Assembly: GCA_010645155.1 (NCBI GenBank)
Contig: CM021316.1
Coordinates: forward strand, 406,551 to 470,550
Length of the DNA stretch: 64,000 nt
Direction of reading: 5' to 3'
DNA from: Tigriopus japonicus
Taxonomy: Eukaryota > Arthropoda > Copepoda > Harpacticoida > Harpacticidae
Every line of letters begins with the position of its first letter. Position 1 is the stretch's first letter. Both the position numbers and the translations under genes were made by a program. The notes below the pieces were generated by a model. It was given only the letters and a program-made list of their open reading frames with translations, made no database searches and was not told the origin of the DNA. Positions 21,617-33,609 of this stretch are shown piece by piece.

Positions 21617-21828
21617 TCATTGTAAGAAAAACAAAAGATTTTTTTTTTCAAATTTGGAATCAATCGTTACTGATATTATTTTCGGCTCAAATATATTTGG
21701 TATTGACACTTTTGGTAGTTTTTGGGAAGTAACAAAAGTTTGGAAAAAGAATAAGGTAACCCATAGATACGCGGTGTTTCGTGATAGGAATCCTAAAACT
21801 TGTGAACAATCTTAACCGTAAGCCAAAA

Positions 21829-21834
21829 AATAAA
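21829..21834 (+). terminator. Poly(A) signal of the PAN gene
   Basis: AATAAA 213 bases after the stop codon at 21614-21616, first such hexamer in a good position. Confidence 0.55.
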
Positions 21835-22319
21835 GGCTTAATAAGCGCACTTTCATGCATGAATTTTATAACAATGGACTTTGCTTACCAATGATCAAAG
21901 ATTTTTCAGCGTTGTAGCACTAGCCCTTGCTTAGTTTATGGGTCAAAAGTGACAGATCTTGTAGCTGTTGGACCGAATCATGTTGAGACAGACTCTGGAT
22001 AAAAACTGACTTTTTTGAGGTCACATTACTTGGTTGCACCTTTGAAAATTGGAATTGAAATTACAATCTGAAATGTAATGGATGAGTGCATTCGGACCAA
22101 CTCAGTTGTGGATTTGGGGGGCGAAATTGGCTAGGAATGGATCAGAACTAGGCTTGGGCATTTCATAGTTCCAGCTTGCTACTTGGGGACAAGTTCTTGC
22201 TTTGATTGATTGTCAAAACCAAGAATGCGAATTGGGCTCGATATTTAGGAGCTTTTTGAGGGCTAGTTTCGATCCTGACGCATCGCAAAACATTTAGAAC
22301 CCAAGACTTCCCATCCGAT

Positions 22320-24027
22320 ATTATTTTTTTTTGATCGGGGGCGGATTTTTCAATACCGTTACAAGGAATAGGATTCCTTGTAAATCGATTTGATAATTAA
22401 TATAGTTAATGAAATTAGCGTTTATATGAAATTTGATCTACCAATGAGTTGCTGTTGGCAGATCTGTACAACCCTTGAATAGTGGGTTGGTCAGGAATAG
22501 TATTGCTATTAAAGGATCAGCTCCTACATATTCCCGACGAAGACTAATGGGTAACAAATTGAACAATGAAAGAGCCCGATAAAGAAGAGAGGAGCACTTC
22601 ATTGTTCGTACTAGCCTTGATTCCTTAGGATTCGGAGGTGCTCTCAGAGCGCACGTAAAACCTCTACGATCGCTACAACTGATCTCAAAGCCCGGGTTAG
22701 GACAGAGCCCATGAATGCTCTTGAAAACATATAGTACCAGATACCTTTCATACCTTCTCTGAGTACAGTACAACCTTAACTTCTGGAGCCTCTCCCAATA
22801 CGAGAGCTCTCTCATTCCTCTGATGTTCCTAGTAAAACATCTTTGGACTTGCTCGACCTTTTACAAACCTGCTGAACTCATTGGAGCCCAAATGGGTGAG
22901 GCATATTCAAGATGAGGCTCGTAATACTATCTCTGGACTTGAGAGAGCGATAGATCCATCCACTTTTTTGAAATGCCTTCCCCACTTTCAACTGGATATG
23001 CTCATCAAACTTTCCATCATCTTGGACGATAACTCCCAAATCCCTCATGGACGATACCTGCTCAATATCACAACCTCCATTGTCTTTGAGTTGATCAAGC
23101 AAAAGACCATTGGAAAAGTCAAGATAAACTACATCAACTGACTCGTGACTTTCGAGCCCTTCAATGATTTGCTCAATATGATCAACCAATTGGGTTACTG
23201 TACTAAAATGAGCTCGAAACCCATGCTGTCCGGAAAGAATTAAACCATGGACTTCCAAATAATCTACAAGCTTGGACTTCATAATCTTCTCAAATCCCTT
23301 TGCAATACTGGTAGTCAGAGAAATGGGCCTATGATTACTAGGGAGTGACTTATCTCCGCCTAAAAAATTGAAACGACATGAGCTACTTTTAGAGAAGAGG
23401 GAAACTTGCCCTGATCTAAGATGCAACGCATCAAGTAAGAGAAAACTGGGGCAAGAATATGTGAGCATTTCATCAGAATCTGAGAAGTCTCACCATCAGG
23501 TCCAGGAGAACTTGAGAGCTTTAAGCTCTTGATGGCCTAAAAAGCATCTTGATCTGTGACTACCAGATCCTCCAATCGATAATCCTGACTATCAATGCCA
23601 GTCTCATCAACAACATTGCTATACTCATTGTCTACTCTGTCTACCCTTTTTGGAATTGAAAATGCACTTGAGAACTGATCTCCAAGCATATTGGCCATAA
23701 CCTCATTATCATTGACGGTTTTACTGTCGACCTCAAAAGGTCGTACTTGATACTTCATTTTTCCCTTTGTATTTGCAAACGAGAAAAATGCCTTTGGATT
23801 TGTCTTAACCTCCTGGATCACTCTACTTTCCTTTTCCATCTGACCAGAATCAATGGAGGCCCTAATCTTAGCTTGAACCACGTTCAATTTATTTTGGAGG
23901 CTAGCTACAACTACTGGATTTGAAGTACGCCGAAGTCTATTCGAAAGCTGACAACTCCGATTGAACAACTTCTTCCTAACCTTTGGAATTCTAGACAATG
24001 ATCTACCTTTTACCACTATTTCTGGTT
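22320..24027 (-). mobile_element. CR1/jockey-like LINE, copy 1, 5'-truncated and internally deleted
   Basis: Minus strand, from the endonuclease-RT linker (SRIPKVRKKLFNRSCQLSNR at 24016) through RT motifs (NHRPISLTTSIAKGFEKIMK, VVYLDFSN) to the C-terminus (YWERLQKLRLYCTQRRYERY). The RT core between the YLDF motif and KDNGGCDIEQ is missing because of a deletion of about 370 bases. It is truncated after 24027 relative to copy 2. The 3' end has stem TTACAAGGAAT/ATTCCTTGTAA (about 22353-22385) and a C- and A-rich tail. Confidence 0.9.
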
Positions 24028-24229
24028 CGTTCGATTACACTCATGCATTGATTATAATTGTAAGTAAAAGGTGAAACTAATTGCAAAACACAAATATCTA
24101 TGGGCAATGTCATCGAATTTAATTGTTTTTAATATTTTTTTTTTTGGGGGGGGGGGCGGATTTTTCAATACCGCTACAAGGAATGGGATTCCCTGTAAAG
24201 AGAGTTAATCATTATTATATTTTCAATAA

Positions 24230-25741
24230 TCAATGTTTATATGAAATTTGATCTACCAATGAGTTACTGTTGGCAGATCTATACAACCCTTGTATAGTGG
24301 GTTGGTCAGGAATAGTATTTAAGAATTTGTCCAATCCTGCCTTAAATGCTGTTAGAGGATCAGCTCCAACATATTCCCTACGAAGACTAATGTGTAACAA
24401 ATTGAACAATGAAGGAGCCCGATAAAGAAGAGAGGAGGACTTCATTGTTCGAACTAGCCTTGATTCCTTAGGATTTGGAGGTGCTCTCAGGGCGCTCGTA
24501 AAACCTCTACGATCGCTACAACTGATCTCAAATCCTGGGTTAGGACAGAGCCCATGAATGCTCTTAAAAACATACAGTATCAGATACCTTTCGTACCTTC
24601 TCTGAGTACTGTACAACCCTAACTTCTGGAGCCTCTCCCAATACGAGAGCTCTCTCATTCCCGTGATGTTCCTAGTAAAACATCTTTGGATCTGCTCGAC
24701 CTTTTGCAAACCTGCCGAACTCATTGGAGCCCAAATGGGTGAGGCATATTCAAGATGCGGTTGAACAATCGACTTGAACAGAGTTAGCATCGTAATACTA
24801 TCTCTGGACTTGAAAGTGCGATAGATCCAGCCACATGTTTGAAATGCCTTCCCCACTTTCAACTGGATATGCTCATCGAACTTTCCATCATCTTGGATGA
24901 CAACTCCCAAATCTCTCATGGACGATACCTGCTCAATATCACAACCTCCATTGTCTTTGAGAGGAACATCTAATTTTGACGCCCCATACGTCATTGTGCG
25001 GAATTTCATCCCGTTCAATGCCATGTTACTCTCGCCAACCCAAGAGTAGACCTTCTCCAAGTCCTCAACTAAACATTTCGAGTCCTGTCCATTCCTTCCA
25101 CAAACTAATTTTGTGTCATCAGCATATGAAGAAATACTGGCTTTTGTTCTAAAATTCTGGAGAGGAGCAATAAAGAGAATAAACAAGAGCGGACCTAAAA
25201 TTGAACCTTGCGGAACACCGAACTTGACATCATACATGCCGCTAAAAGATCCTTCGACTTTAACTATTTGCTTCCTTTCGCTTATGAAACTATCAATCCA
25301 AGTCAGGACCTTACCCTGGACCCCTAACTCTTTGAGTTGATCGAGCGAAAGACCATGATCTACCTTATCAAAGGCCTTGGCAAAGTCAAGATAGACTACA
25401 TCAACTGACTCATGACTTTCGAGCCCTTCAATGATTTGCTCAATATGATCAACCAATTGGGTTACTGTACTGAAATGAGCTCGAAACCCGTGCTGTCCAG
25501 AAGGAATTAAATCATGGACTTCCAAATAATCTACAAGCTTGGACTTCATAATCTTCTCAAAAACCTTTGCAACGCTGGAGGTCAGAGAAATGGGCCTATA
25601 ATTACTAGGGAGTGACTTATCTCCGCCCTTAAAAATTGGAACGACATGAGCTACTTTTAGAGAGGAGGGAAACTTGCCCTGATCTAAGATGCAACGCATC
25701 AAGTAAGAGAAAACTGGGGCAAGAATATGTGAGCATTTCAT
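24230..25741 (-). pseudogene. LINE reverse transcriptase, 503-codon open part
   Basis: Open frame from MKCSHILAPVFSYLMRCILD to SLVDQISYKH. It holds fingers/palm motifs in order: VVPIFKGGDKSLPSNYRPIS, then HGFRAHFSTVTQL, DVVYLDFAKAFDKVDH, FGVPQGSILGPLLFILF, ISSYADDTKLVCGRNG and GMKFRTMTYG. The C-terminal part (GLQKVEQIQRCFTRNITGMR) is the region repeated as fragments elsewhere. The stop that opens this frame (TAG at 25804-25807 region, context QDAF-stop-AIKSL) is shared with copy 1; upstream sequence is in the same frame, so the true ORF2 began far to the right. Confidence 0.88.
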
Positions 25742-25804
25742 CAGAATCTGAGAAGTCTCACCATCAGGTCCAGGAGAACTTGAGAGCTTTAAGCTCTTGA
25801 TGGC

Positions 25805-26137
25805 CTAAAAAGCATCTTGATCTGTGACTACCAGATCCTCCAATCGATAATCCTGACTAGCAATGCCAGTCTCATCAACAACATTGCTATACTCATTGTC
25901 TACTCTGACTACCCTTTTTGGAATTGAAAATACACTTGAGAACTGATCTCCAAGCATACTGGCCATAACCTCACTATCATTGACGGTTTTACCGCCGACC
26001 TCAAAAGGTCCTACATGATGCTTCACTTTTCTCTTTGTATTCGCAAACGAGAAAAACGCCTTTGGATTAGTCTTAACCTCCTGGATCACTCTACTTTCCT
26101 TCTCTAACTGATCGGAATCAATGGAGGCCCTAATTTT
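25805..26137 (-). pseudogene. LINE endonuclease-RT linker
   Basis: Connects the two domains in one frame (KESRVIQEVKTNPKAFFSFA, NTKRKVKHH, ANMLGDQ-like, YRLEDLVVTDQDAF). One stop near 26143 (VVQ-stop-KIRAS) is absent in copy 1, where it reads VVQAKIRAS; the terminal TAG is shared. Confidence 0.8.
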
Positions 26138-27169
26138 TTATTGGACCACATCCAATTTGCTTTGGAGGCTGGCTACAACAAATGGATTTGAAGTACGTCG
26201 AAGTCTATTCGAAAGCTGACAACTCCGATTGAACAACTTCTTCCTAACCTTTGGAATTCTAGACAATGGCCTACCTTTTGCCACTATTTCTGGAATACCA
26301 ATGGACAAACAAACCTCGTCAAAAAGTGAAATTAGCTTATTTATAGCTTTATCTATTGATGGTTCCTGCTTTAGAATGGAAATCAAGTCCAACTCGCCTA
26401 ATCTTTCAACAATAATGGGCCAGTGTTCATCTTTAAACTTAAACTTGGCCACGCCCACCTTTTGAGCAGGTTTAACTCTAGAGCTCGCCGGCTTTTGAGT
26501 AATGGTCGACCCTATCTCAAGAATGTGATGATCTGAAAGGCTACATGGGGCAACATGGACATACTGGATCAGATCAGGGTCATTGGAAAAAACTAAGTCC
26601 AGAACACTCTCTGCTCTGGTTGCAACACCAACGTGTTGAGAGAGATTACGCAAGATCGCAAACTCTTCCAATTTTTCGAAAGACAGCGATGCTGTTTTCG
26701 AAATGGGAATGTACCCATCCGAACTAACCTCCCACTCAACAATGCTAGCTGGAAAATTGAAGTCGCCAACAACAAAGAGTCGAGAACAAACCTCTCGATC
26801 TAACTCCTTTCCAATGAATTGGTGAGCTGACAGAAATGAAGAAGAGCTACAAGAGGGTGGCCGATACATTGTTACAACCGTAAGATCAAGGGCCTTGATA
26901 TGACAAATCAAAACTTCTACTTCTCCATTCGGCATTCGTACATGACTAAGAAGTAAGTCTTTCCTGACTTATAGACATACGCCCCCATGTGGGAAAATGG
27001 GATTATTAGGGCGTACTCTATCACATCGAACTAGTCTAAAACCAGCTATTGCTACTTCTTCGTCTAAAACTCTTGGACGAAGCCAAGTCTCTGTGATAGA
27101 AATGAAGGAGACCTCTCTATCAATGGCAAGCTCCTCCAATACTTTGACCTTTGTGCTGTCTTTTTTGGA
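26138..27169 (-). pseudogene. LINE endonuclease domain
   Basis: Minus strand. ISITETWLRPRVLDEE near 27090, HGGVCL at about 26980 then a stop, then a 265-codon open stretch: TVVTMYRPPS, RLFVVGDFNFPASIVEW, RAESVLDLVFSNDPDLI, PCSLSDHHILEIG. These are the catalytic and metal-binding motifs of the APE-type endonuclease that nicks target DNA for target-primed reverse transcription. At least two stops separate it from the RT. Confidence 0.85.
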
Positions 27170-27232
27170 NNNNNNNNNNNNNNNNNNNNNNNNNNNNNNN
27201 NNNNNNNNNNNNNNNNNNNNNNNNNNNNNNNN
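27170..27232. other. Assembly gap (63 N)
   Basis: Run of N at the 5' side of LINE copy 2. Confidence 0.99.
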
Positions 27233-29365
27233 CTACGCTTCAAATTACTCTAACTGCCACAAATTTCAGTCGTTCAAGTTGAAATTAAGCATGTGAGCTT
27301 TGCATTACCAATCAAACACTTGGTTTGATAAGCTTTTTCTCTGTATAACACAGAATTCAAAAAATGGCTTTTGCCGGTAGCCGAGGCATCCAGGTGTTTA
27401 GTGATCCTTGTCCCATTGCAAATATCTATAGTTTTGAAAATCTGTTCGATGGTGTAAGCACATCTTATTAACACCAAATGAATGGTTAAGGCTGTAGATC
27501 CAACCAAAGCAACGTAAAGTGAATACCTTATTTTCAATGATAAAAAGGTCAACAAACTTCATACTTACAGTGAGTCCAGAGATGAACAGATGACGGAGGG
27601 TCCATTTTCTCTGGATTTGGTTTAATATTGTTTATTTTTCAGGTCAGAAAGGCTAGAAACGTTTTAAAATTGGGCCTCCTGAGCCCAAAAATAAACAAAG
27701 TTGAGCCAATTCAAGAGCAAATGGCCCCTCCCCTATCTGTTCTGAGCTCACTCTTTCAACCTTCTATTAAAAATTAGATGGCTTCTTTGCGTCGCTCCAC
27801 GAAACTTTTGGCTTGATCTAGCGGCTCAGCCAATAACTTGACATCGATCAGACGTGCATCATCCAAAAGCCCCGTGCTGGAAGTATATTTAATTGTGGTA
27901 AAATTTGCAATTAAACGTAAATTCGCATAAGTTGCTGTGGTTTTCTTTCTTTCCAGAAGTTGTCCCATTAGAAAACTTCTTAAAGAGCATTAAATTGTAC
28001 TCAACAAAAGTACACTAGTGGATCCCACTTGATTCAACCATCACAATTTATTTGTACGTCTGAAGCCAGTGCCTCTTTTTACAGCTTGGCATTTTGAGAC
28101 GGTTCTCATAAATATGATAACACAACGACTTCTTGATGAACCACAAAGACCGATACATGTGTAGAAGTCACCAATCTGAAGAACTCTAAGATGGGTTGGT
28201 ATGTTTGACTTTTTTTTCCAACATTTACTGATGACGAAATTGCAGCATTGGATTTTAAGAAGTCCCTTCTTAAGTTTGAGGATACTTCAGATCTTTTGTT
28301 CAAGTGCAGTAGTTTAATTACAACGTCTAGACAACAAAACGGTTAAACTTGAAAGGTACTGAAACGTATGTTGAGTGGTTCAGAGCAGACAATGCTAAAT
28401 TTGCTGGATCAACTGGCAAACGTTGAGTATACCTAATAAAAGTTAGTGCACCCCAGAAAAAATTTACATTGTTTGCACGAGCCCTGGAGCCCAAATGTCA
28501 ATAACCTTCCAATGAAATCTGCAACTTGACTTAAGTGCAAAGAAATCACCATATCGTTAAATTTGTCTAGACTGCCTGCAACCAAGCTTAGAACAGACAG
28601 TCAGTTACAGGTTTGTTACTCGTCTAGAGAGTGTTATTGTTTTTGCATCGCTCAATCAGACGACGATTGTGAGGATAAATTAATTCAAGGTCTTGCTGGA
28701 CATATCATGTTTTTAGTGCCTCAAACACATCCTGTATTCATTCCCTTGAACGATAGCTATACATCTTTCATCTTAACCAAAATTGGTCTTGAATGTTTTG
28801 TCAATCTTTTTTCGTACTCCTTGCTATGTTTGGTTGCCAATGGTATATGTACAGGGTTGTCACGTTTTAGAGGCCGTTACCAAAACACAAATCACTCTTG
28901 ATGCATTTTATCATGATTACATTGGACAAAAACCGGTTGAAGAAAACTCTTTTAGGTATCTTGAAGTGAATTATCTCTGAAATTAATTAATTTTTTGTGA
29001 AGCTATGCTTTTGTATAAAAAATATAAGGGCTCAAACCGAGGACCAGACGCTCTTTTTGCCAAAACCCACCCTTGTTTTGAGGTCACAATATAGGCTGGT
29101 ATAAGCAACATATTGCTGGAACTCTTTAGAAGATAATCACTAAATTTTTAGCATACCCCAATACTTTTTAAAGTATTCGGTCAACAAATTATCGTCTCGG
29201 TTTGTCAAACTTCATCAGACGAGAAAAGTCACTCTCCTTTATGCCTTAAAAATGGCTTTGTGAGTTACCTTTTGTGAACACCAAGTTTTTAGAAAAACTT
29301 TTGGGCGTTTGGAAGAATATTTTCGTTCATCCGCCTGCCATTCAGCACTACGCTAAGTAACTTAC
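27233..29365. other. Region downstream of A1, no certain gene
   Basis: The missing last exon of A1 should lie here on the minus strand but I could not find it. A minus-strand open end, LLDDARLIDVKLLAEPLDQA then KSFVERRKEAI and stop (27867-27777), follows a good acceptor (ATACTTCCAG). It is exon-like but does not resemble a CUB C-terminus. Another minus ORF (27555-27274) has no recognisable content. Confidence 0.3.
28563..28980 (+). CDS. Possible unrecognised coding remnant
   Basis: Frame 28563-28901 contains a protein-like stretch CYCFCIAQSDDDCEDKLIQG, LAGHIMFLVPQTHPVFIPLN. A second frame to 28980 reads GCHVLEAVTKTQITLDAFYH, DYIGQKPVEENSFRYLEV and stop, preceded by a plausible splice acceptor (TATATGTACAG at about 28857). 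They may be two exons or a frameshifted pseudogene. I do not recognise the family; this could be chance. Confidence 0.2.
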
Positions 29366-32300
29366 ATCGTAATGTTCCAGGAATGGTTGTTCCAGGTGCA
29401 CCTCCAAATACAGTATTACATCGCATTGAAGGGACGGCAGTCACTTGAAAAGGCAAATGAAGCCATGAGCATAAGTTCGAATTACTTTTGATAGAAACAA
29501 TGCTGACCCGATTCTAAGTTTCTAAACAACTTTCTTACCACCGTCTGTTTGAAGTCCGGGGTTGACAGCAAAGACACTGTGAATAATTGTACTTGGAATG
29601 GTAATATGATTGCTGGTCATACAATTGTCCTAAAACAGATAAAATAAGGCCGAATTCAGACAAAAGGATGTAAAGGGCGAAAAGAAATGTCTTGAGCCGT
29701 TGGATTTGGATCTTTTCAGACCATTCCCCAACCACTCCCAATGGATTAGTGCGGTTGGACGAATTCAGCTAGGGATGCTTGGGGCCAAATAACTAGAGGT
29801 GGGTCAGATCTCAGGCTTTGTAGTTCACAGATTTGAATTTTGTTACACGAGGGAAAAGTTCTTTAGTAGCTTGATCTCAGGTTGATAACAAACCAATTTT
29901 TTTGATCAAGCTCGGGAATTTTCAACAATTTTTTATCAAGTTTGTTGCTCACAACAAAGTGTAGGCTCCGACACATCCCTAGCCATTTGGCCCCAAGAAC
30001 CCTTAGCTGAATGCTTCCGAGTTATAGGACTCCCTGTTCAAATTTACTTGTACGTATTTACGAAGTACTATTTTTCGACTTCTTCGCTAACGGTTTTGCG
30101 CATTCTTACCTAATGTTCTAGAATGTTCCACTCGAGGAGGAATGTCGGATGGAAACTGTGCTTCAGGTAATCAAAGCCGTTAATTATTGTTAGTTAGTGC
30201 ACCATTCCCAACTCGAGATTAGCACGCCTAAAAGGTTACTATTTTGTCTGATTCAGACATCATTGTGGCATTTTTCCTGATGACATAATAGCGGATATTT
30301 TTGTGGCTTTTCCTCTTCACCGCTGAACTGAATACACAATGATCCGACCAATAATGTTCAATGTCTGTTGGCATTCTCAAACCAGATTGGCCGAAGAATG
30401 AGGTAAATCGGTCATGCACATAAGCGGAAAAGCCACCAAAATATCACAAGGTGTTTTTTGAGAATGAGAAGTCATTTTTAGATGTCAAAAACTTTTGAGA
30501 CCAGCTTTGAGGTGTGAATACAATGCCACATTTGTATCTAAATTCTATTAATTAGTACATAGGGCTGACGATTTTCTCGAAAATTTCAATTCTCGAGAAT
30601 GAGAATTTCTCGAGAATTCGAGAAAAATTCTCGAGAACTCTCGAGAATTTGAGAAAAAGTGAAAATAGCGAAAGAATGTACATTCAAAGCTTCCAAAGAA
30701 CTTGAAATTGTTTTTTTTTGAAGTTCATACCAAAATCAATTTGAACATGAGTGTGAAAAACAATGATTGGACCTCACAGACAATCATTTTTGAAATTTCT
30801 GAAACGCTCTACTGAGTTAAAACTTTGAACATTTTCGGATTTTTGCTCAGCTGTAATATTCAAAACCGGGTTTTCTTGTACACACCACCACAGCCATTAG
30901 AATCTCGAAAAAAATCAGACACGGAATTTTGCCTCGAATCTGGACTGAGAAGTGGGCTGGTTCACGAATTATTTTCTTGTTCGAATGTGCAATAAAAATG
31001 TTTATAAGGTTTCGAACATTGCTCATGGCTCCTATTGTTCTTTTACTTGAAACTTTCGTTTTGAATGAAACGGTTTTGCCATCAATTCCAAAATATAACC
31101 TAGAGTAATCTAATAAAAAAATCTCGAGAATTTTCGATCCTCGATTTTTTTCGAGAAATTCTCGAGAATTCTCGAGCGAGAATTCTTGAGAATCAGCCCT
31201 ATTAATTAGGTCAGGGGCAAAAACACGATGTAAGGTCGCTTAAAACATGCTTTAAAATATTTTTTGAAAATTTTCTTCTTCTCAATTCTTAATGACCCTC
31301 CAATTTGGCCCTTTGAGAATACTGAACGAAAAAGCCGTTGAAAAAAGATCCGCGAAATAGATTTCCGAAATATTTTGGAGCAACACTGCTGTTAAAACAT
31401 CTAAGAATTCAGTCAAAATAAAATTTTCAAATAATTGTTCTGAGTATGTTTTAGGTAACATTATAGAGTTTTTGCCCATGACCTAATTGACCGGATTCAA
31501 ATAAGTGTTCGGCATTGCATTTGCGTCTCAAAACTGGTTTGCAAGTTTCTGGCATGTGAAAGTGGCTCAAATATCATTTATCGTTAATTGATCCAAAGGC
31601 AGTTCGACCTCGCCGACCTCATATATCCGTTTCAAATGCAAGAATTCGTCCCAGTTACAAAGCGAGTTTAATGCGAATAATAAGGAAAGTCTCACCGAAA
31701 CAAGAGCAGGTGAAGCTTGATCCAAATTAAAAGGATCAGGGGAAGTAATAGCAGACTCTGAATATTCGACAGAGCAATAACCTGGTAAGAAGAAATAAAG
31801 ACACAAAATGTGGGGTATTCATTATTTCACTCTTTAAAGACAAGGAATCTCCATGGAAAACGAGTACCTTCGGTCTGACGAATACAATTGCTGTAAACTT
31901 GGTTCTCGAGCAATTGGCCACCGGGGAAATTGTACGATGTGATCGTGCCTGTGATACCTATAAAGTATTGAGTGCATCCACTAGGAGCCCTAGAAATGAA
32001 CAAACTCTTCTTGGTAACGACAATTTCATCTTGATTTTTTTCTTGCACTATTACCGAACTGTGCTATCGCACTGAATATAAGACACCTTTATGTTGTATC
32101 GTCTTTCTGCCACTCCTGTGCCTTGCAAAATATTCACTTGACCCGCAGAAGTTCCCGTTCGTCCACTCTCAAAGTACACTAAAATAACGTGTAGTGTGTA
32201 AATGATATATCAAGAAATAAGATTAGACGTCGACAGTGGCGATCAAATTTGCTCACTATGTTGACCGGTGAGAACGCCGCAAATCGCGGGAGGAAAAGCG

Positions 32301-33609
32301 TTTTGTGATGTAGAATGTGGACTGAGCACCGTCAAACTATCTCCACTTCCACCACACGAACCTGAAAAGAGACAGATGAAGAAAGTCAGCCTGAAAGCAA
32401 AGTTAGATATCTGCTGATTTTTTTTCTGGAAAGAAACAAAAGATGACCAACTGCTTGGAGAGAAAAATCCCGTGCCATGGAAAAAAAAACTTTTTTTTAT
32501 ATCTGAAACATAGTTTCTAAATTACCTGGATCCGTTCCAAGCGGAAGGTTCGTGGTTGATAGGAAATCTAGTCTAGAAGTAAACAAAAACGGTTCATTGA
32601 TTGAGAAATGTATCAATTTTGTCACTCCTATCTTACCTAATTTGACAAATATCTAAAAATCAATATGCATGGCAAAGTAAGCAATTTTGTCTACGTAAAT
32701 ATCAGTAGCTAAATGATTCTTACCATCCCAAATCCGATTCAAGTTCACCGAGCAAGTCCTGGCATTATTTGTATCCGCCCCAGGATATCCCATATTCTGG
32801 TAGAGGACTCAAAGGTTATTGAAAATACTGAAAACACGCACTTGTTCTTTTTTAAAACGGTTTGACATAAGTCATTTTACTTACGCGAATATAGGTGCAA
32901 TTCTTAAAATTAATGTTTCAAAATGAGGTGAGTGCACTCATCTTAATGCTTGTAGGAGTTGTAACTTACCTGATTCACAGTTCCTTCGCAACCAGTTATC
33001 GAAAAGAGGCAACAAACGCCAAAACCTACAATCAATAAACAACAAACAACATAGCATCAATAAAAACTGCATGGAAAAATTATTTCTAGAAGCTTATGAA
33101 GTTCCCGTGCCTTGGCATGAACCAATTTATTAAATTTCCAATGTGTCTATTCATATGCAGAAACTACGTTCTTAGCCTTTTTCGGTCCGTCAGTGACTTC
33201 GAACAAACCAATGATTTTATTACCTGATGCACAGTTTCCATCAGACGTCCCTCCTCGATTGGAACATTCTTGAATACTCAAACAAGTGCCCGCGTTTTCC
33301 ACAGAGGAAATACCCCGGCATCCATCGTTCTAGAAATAGGTTTCCTTTCAAAAATGTTCATTGAGAATATGATAATATCAATTGCAATTGGCATACCTTG
33401 AACCTGACGATGTTGAATAGACTGAAGAGCTCTGAAAACGGAATATGATTCAATGATTTGCTACAAAGAAGTAAGCACAGGCAAGCCTTACTTTTCTGTC
33501 TGTGAAAATCGTGAGAATCGAAGGTTCGATTGAGACGAACACCTGAAACGTGTTCGAAATTGAACGAAGGACAAAAAATTAGAACTACCAGGAAGATTTT
33601 AGAAATCAT
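29366..33609 (-). CDS. CUB-domain secreted protein A1 (14 exons found, last exon missing)
   Basis: Exons in transcript order: 33609-33492, 33431-33397, 33329-33224, 33025-32970, 32902-32885, 32796-32724, 32652-32637, 32572-32526, 32361-32257, 32178-32055, 31989-31868, 31781-31696, 29629-29539, 29443-29366. All junctions are GT-AG and in phase, giving 358 codons plus one base. Start: the inner ATG (MISKIFLVVLIFCPSF) gives a clean signal peptide; an upstream in-frame ATG at 33705 would bury it. Next come KLFSLFNIVRFK, a cysteine module (GTCLSIQECSNRGGTSDGNC, FGVCCLF), then CUB-type sequence from NCTYIRNMGYPG to GVLTGQH, and a second CUB-like part (GCTQYFIG, TSYNFPGGQLL). Likely extracellular binding protein. 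The final donor (CGAT/GTAAGT) predicts a further exon starting with a Cys codon; none was found. Intron 12 holds a hAT-like MITE. Confidence 0.85.
30560..31201. mobile_element. hAT-like MITE with CTCGAGAATT repeats in A1 intron 12 (642 bp)
   Basis: Ends TAGGGCTGACGATTTTCTCG and, reverse complement, TAGGGCTGATTCTCAAGAAT. Identical 8-mers TTAATTAG flank it (30548-30555 and 31202-31209), with four extra bases on the left. Both ends are packed with palindromic TCTCGAGAATTCTCGAG-like units. No transposase. Confidence 0.82.

Larger units (their letters stand above)
24141..27169 (-). mobile_element. CR1/jockey-like LINE, copy 2, nearly complete ORF2
   Basis: Same family and orientation as copy 1, running from the endonuclease domain at the gap edge to a 3' tail where the minus strand reads a C run followed by an A run (24153-24130). 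ORF2 has apurinic endonuclease motifs (ITETWL, HGGV, VVGDFNF, SDHH) and a complete RT (PISLTSSVAKVFEK, YLDFAKAFDKVDH, GVPQGSILGPLLFILF, SSYADDTKLV). The catalytic YADD is intact. The 5' UTR and any ORF1 lie in or beyond the 27170-27232 gap or are absent. Confidence 0.92.

Noticed and set aside
25113..25340. Plus-strand ORFs over the LINE regions (also 26229-26727)
   Set aside because: Antisense shadows of the minus-strand LINE ORFs.
27274..27968. Minus ORFs as the missing A1 last exon
   Set aside because: None begins in the needed phase with a Cys codon, and none has the PF.....D pattern of the B1 last exon.
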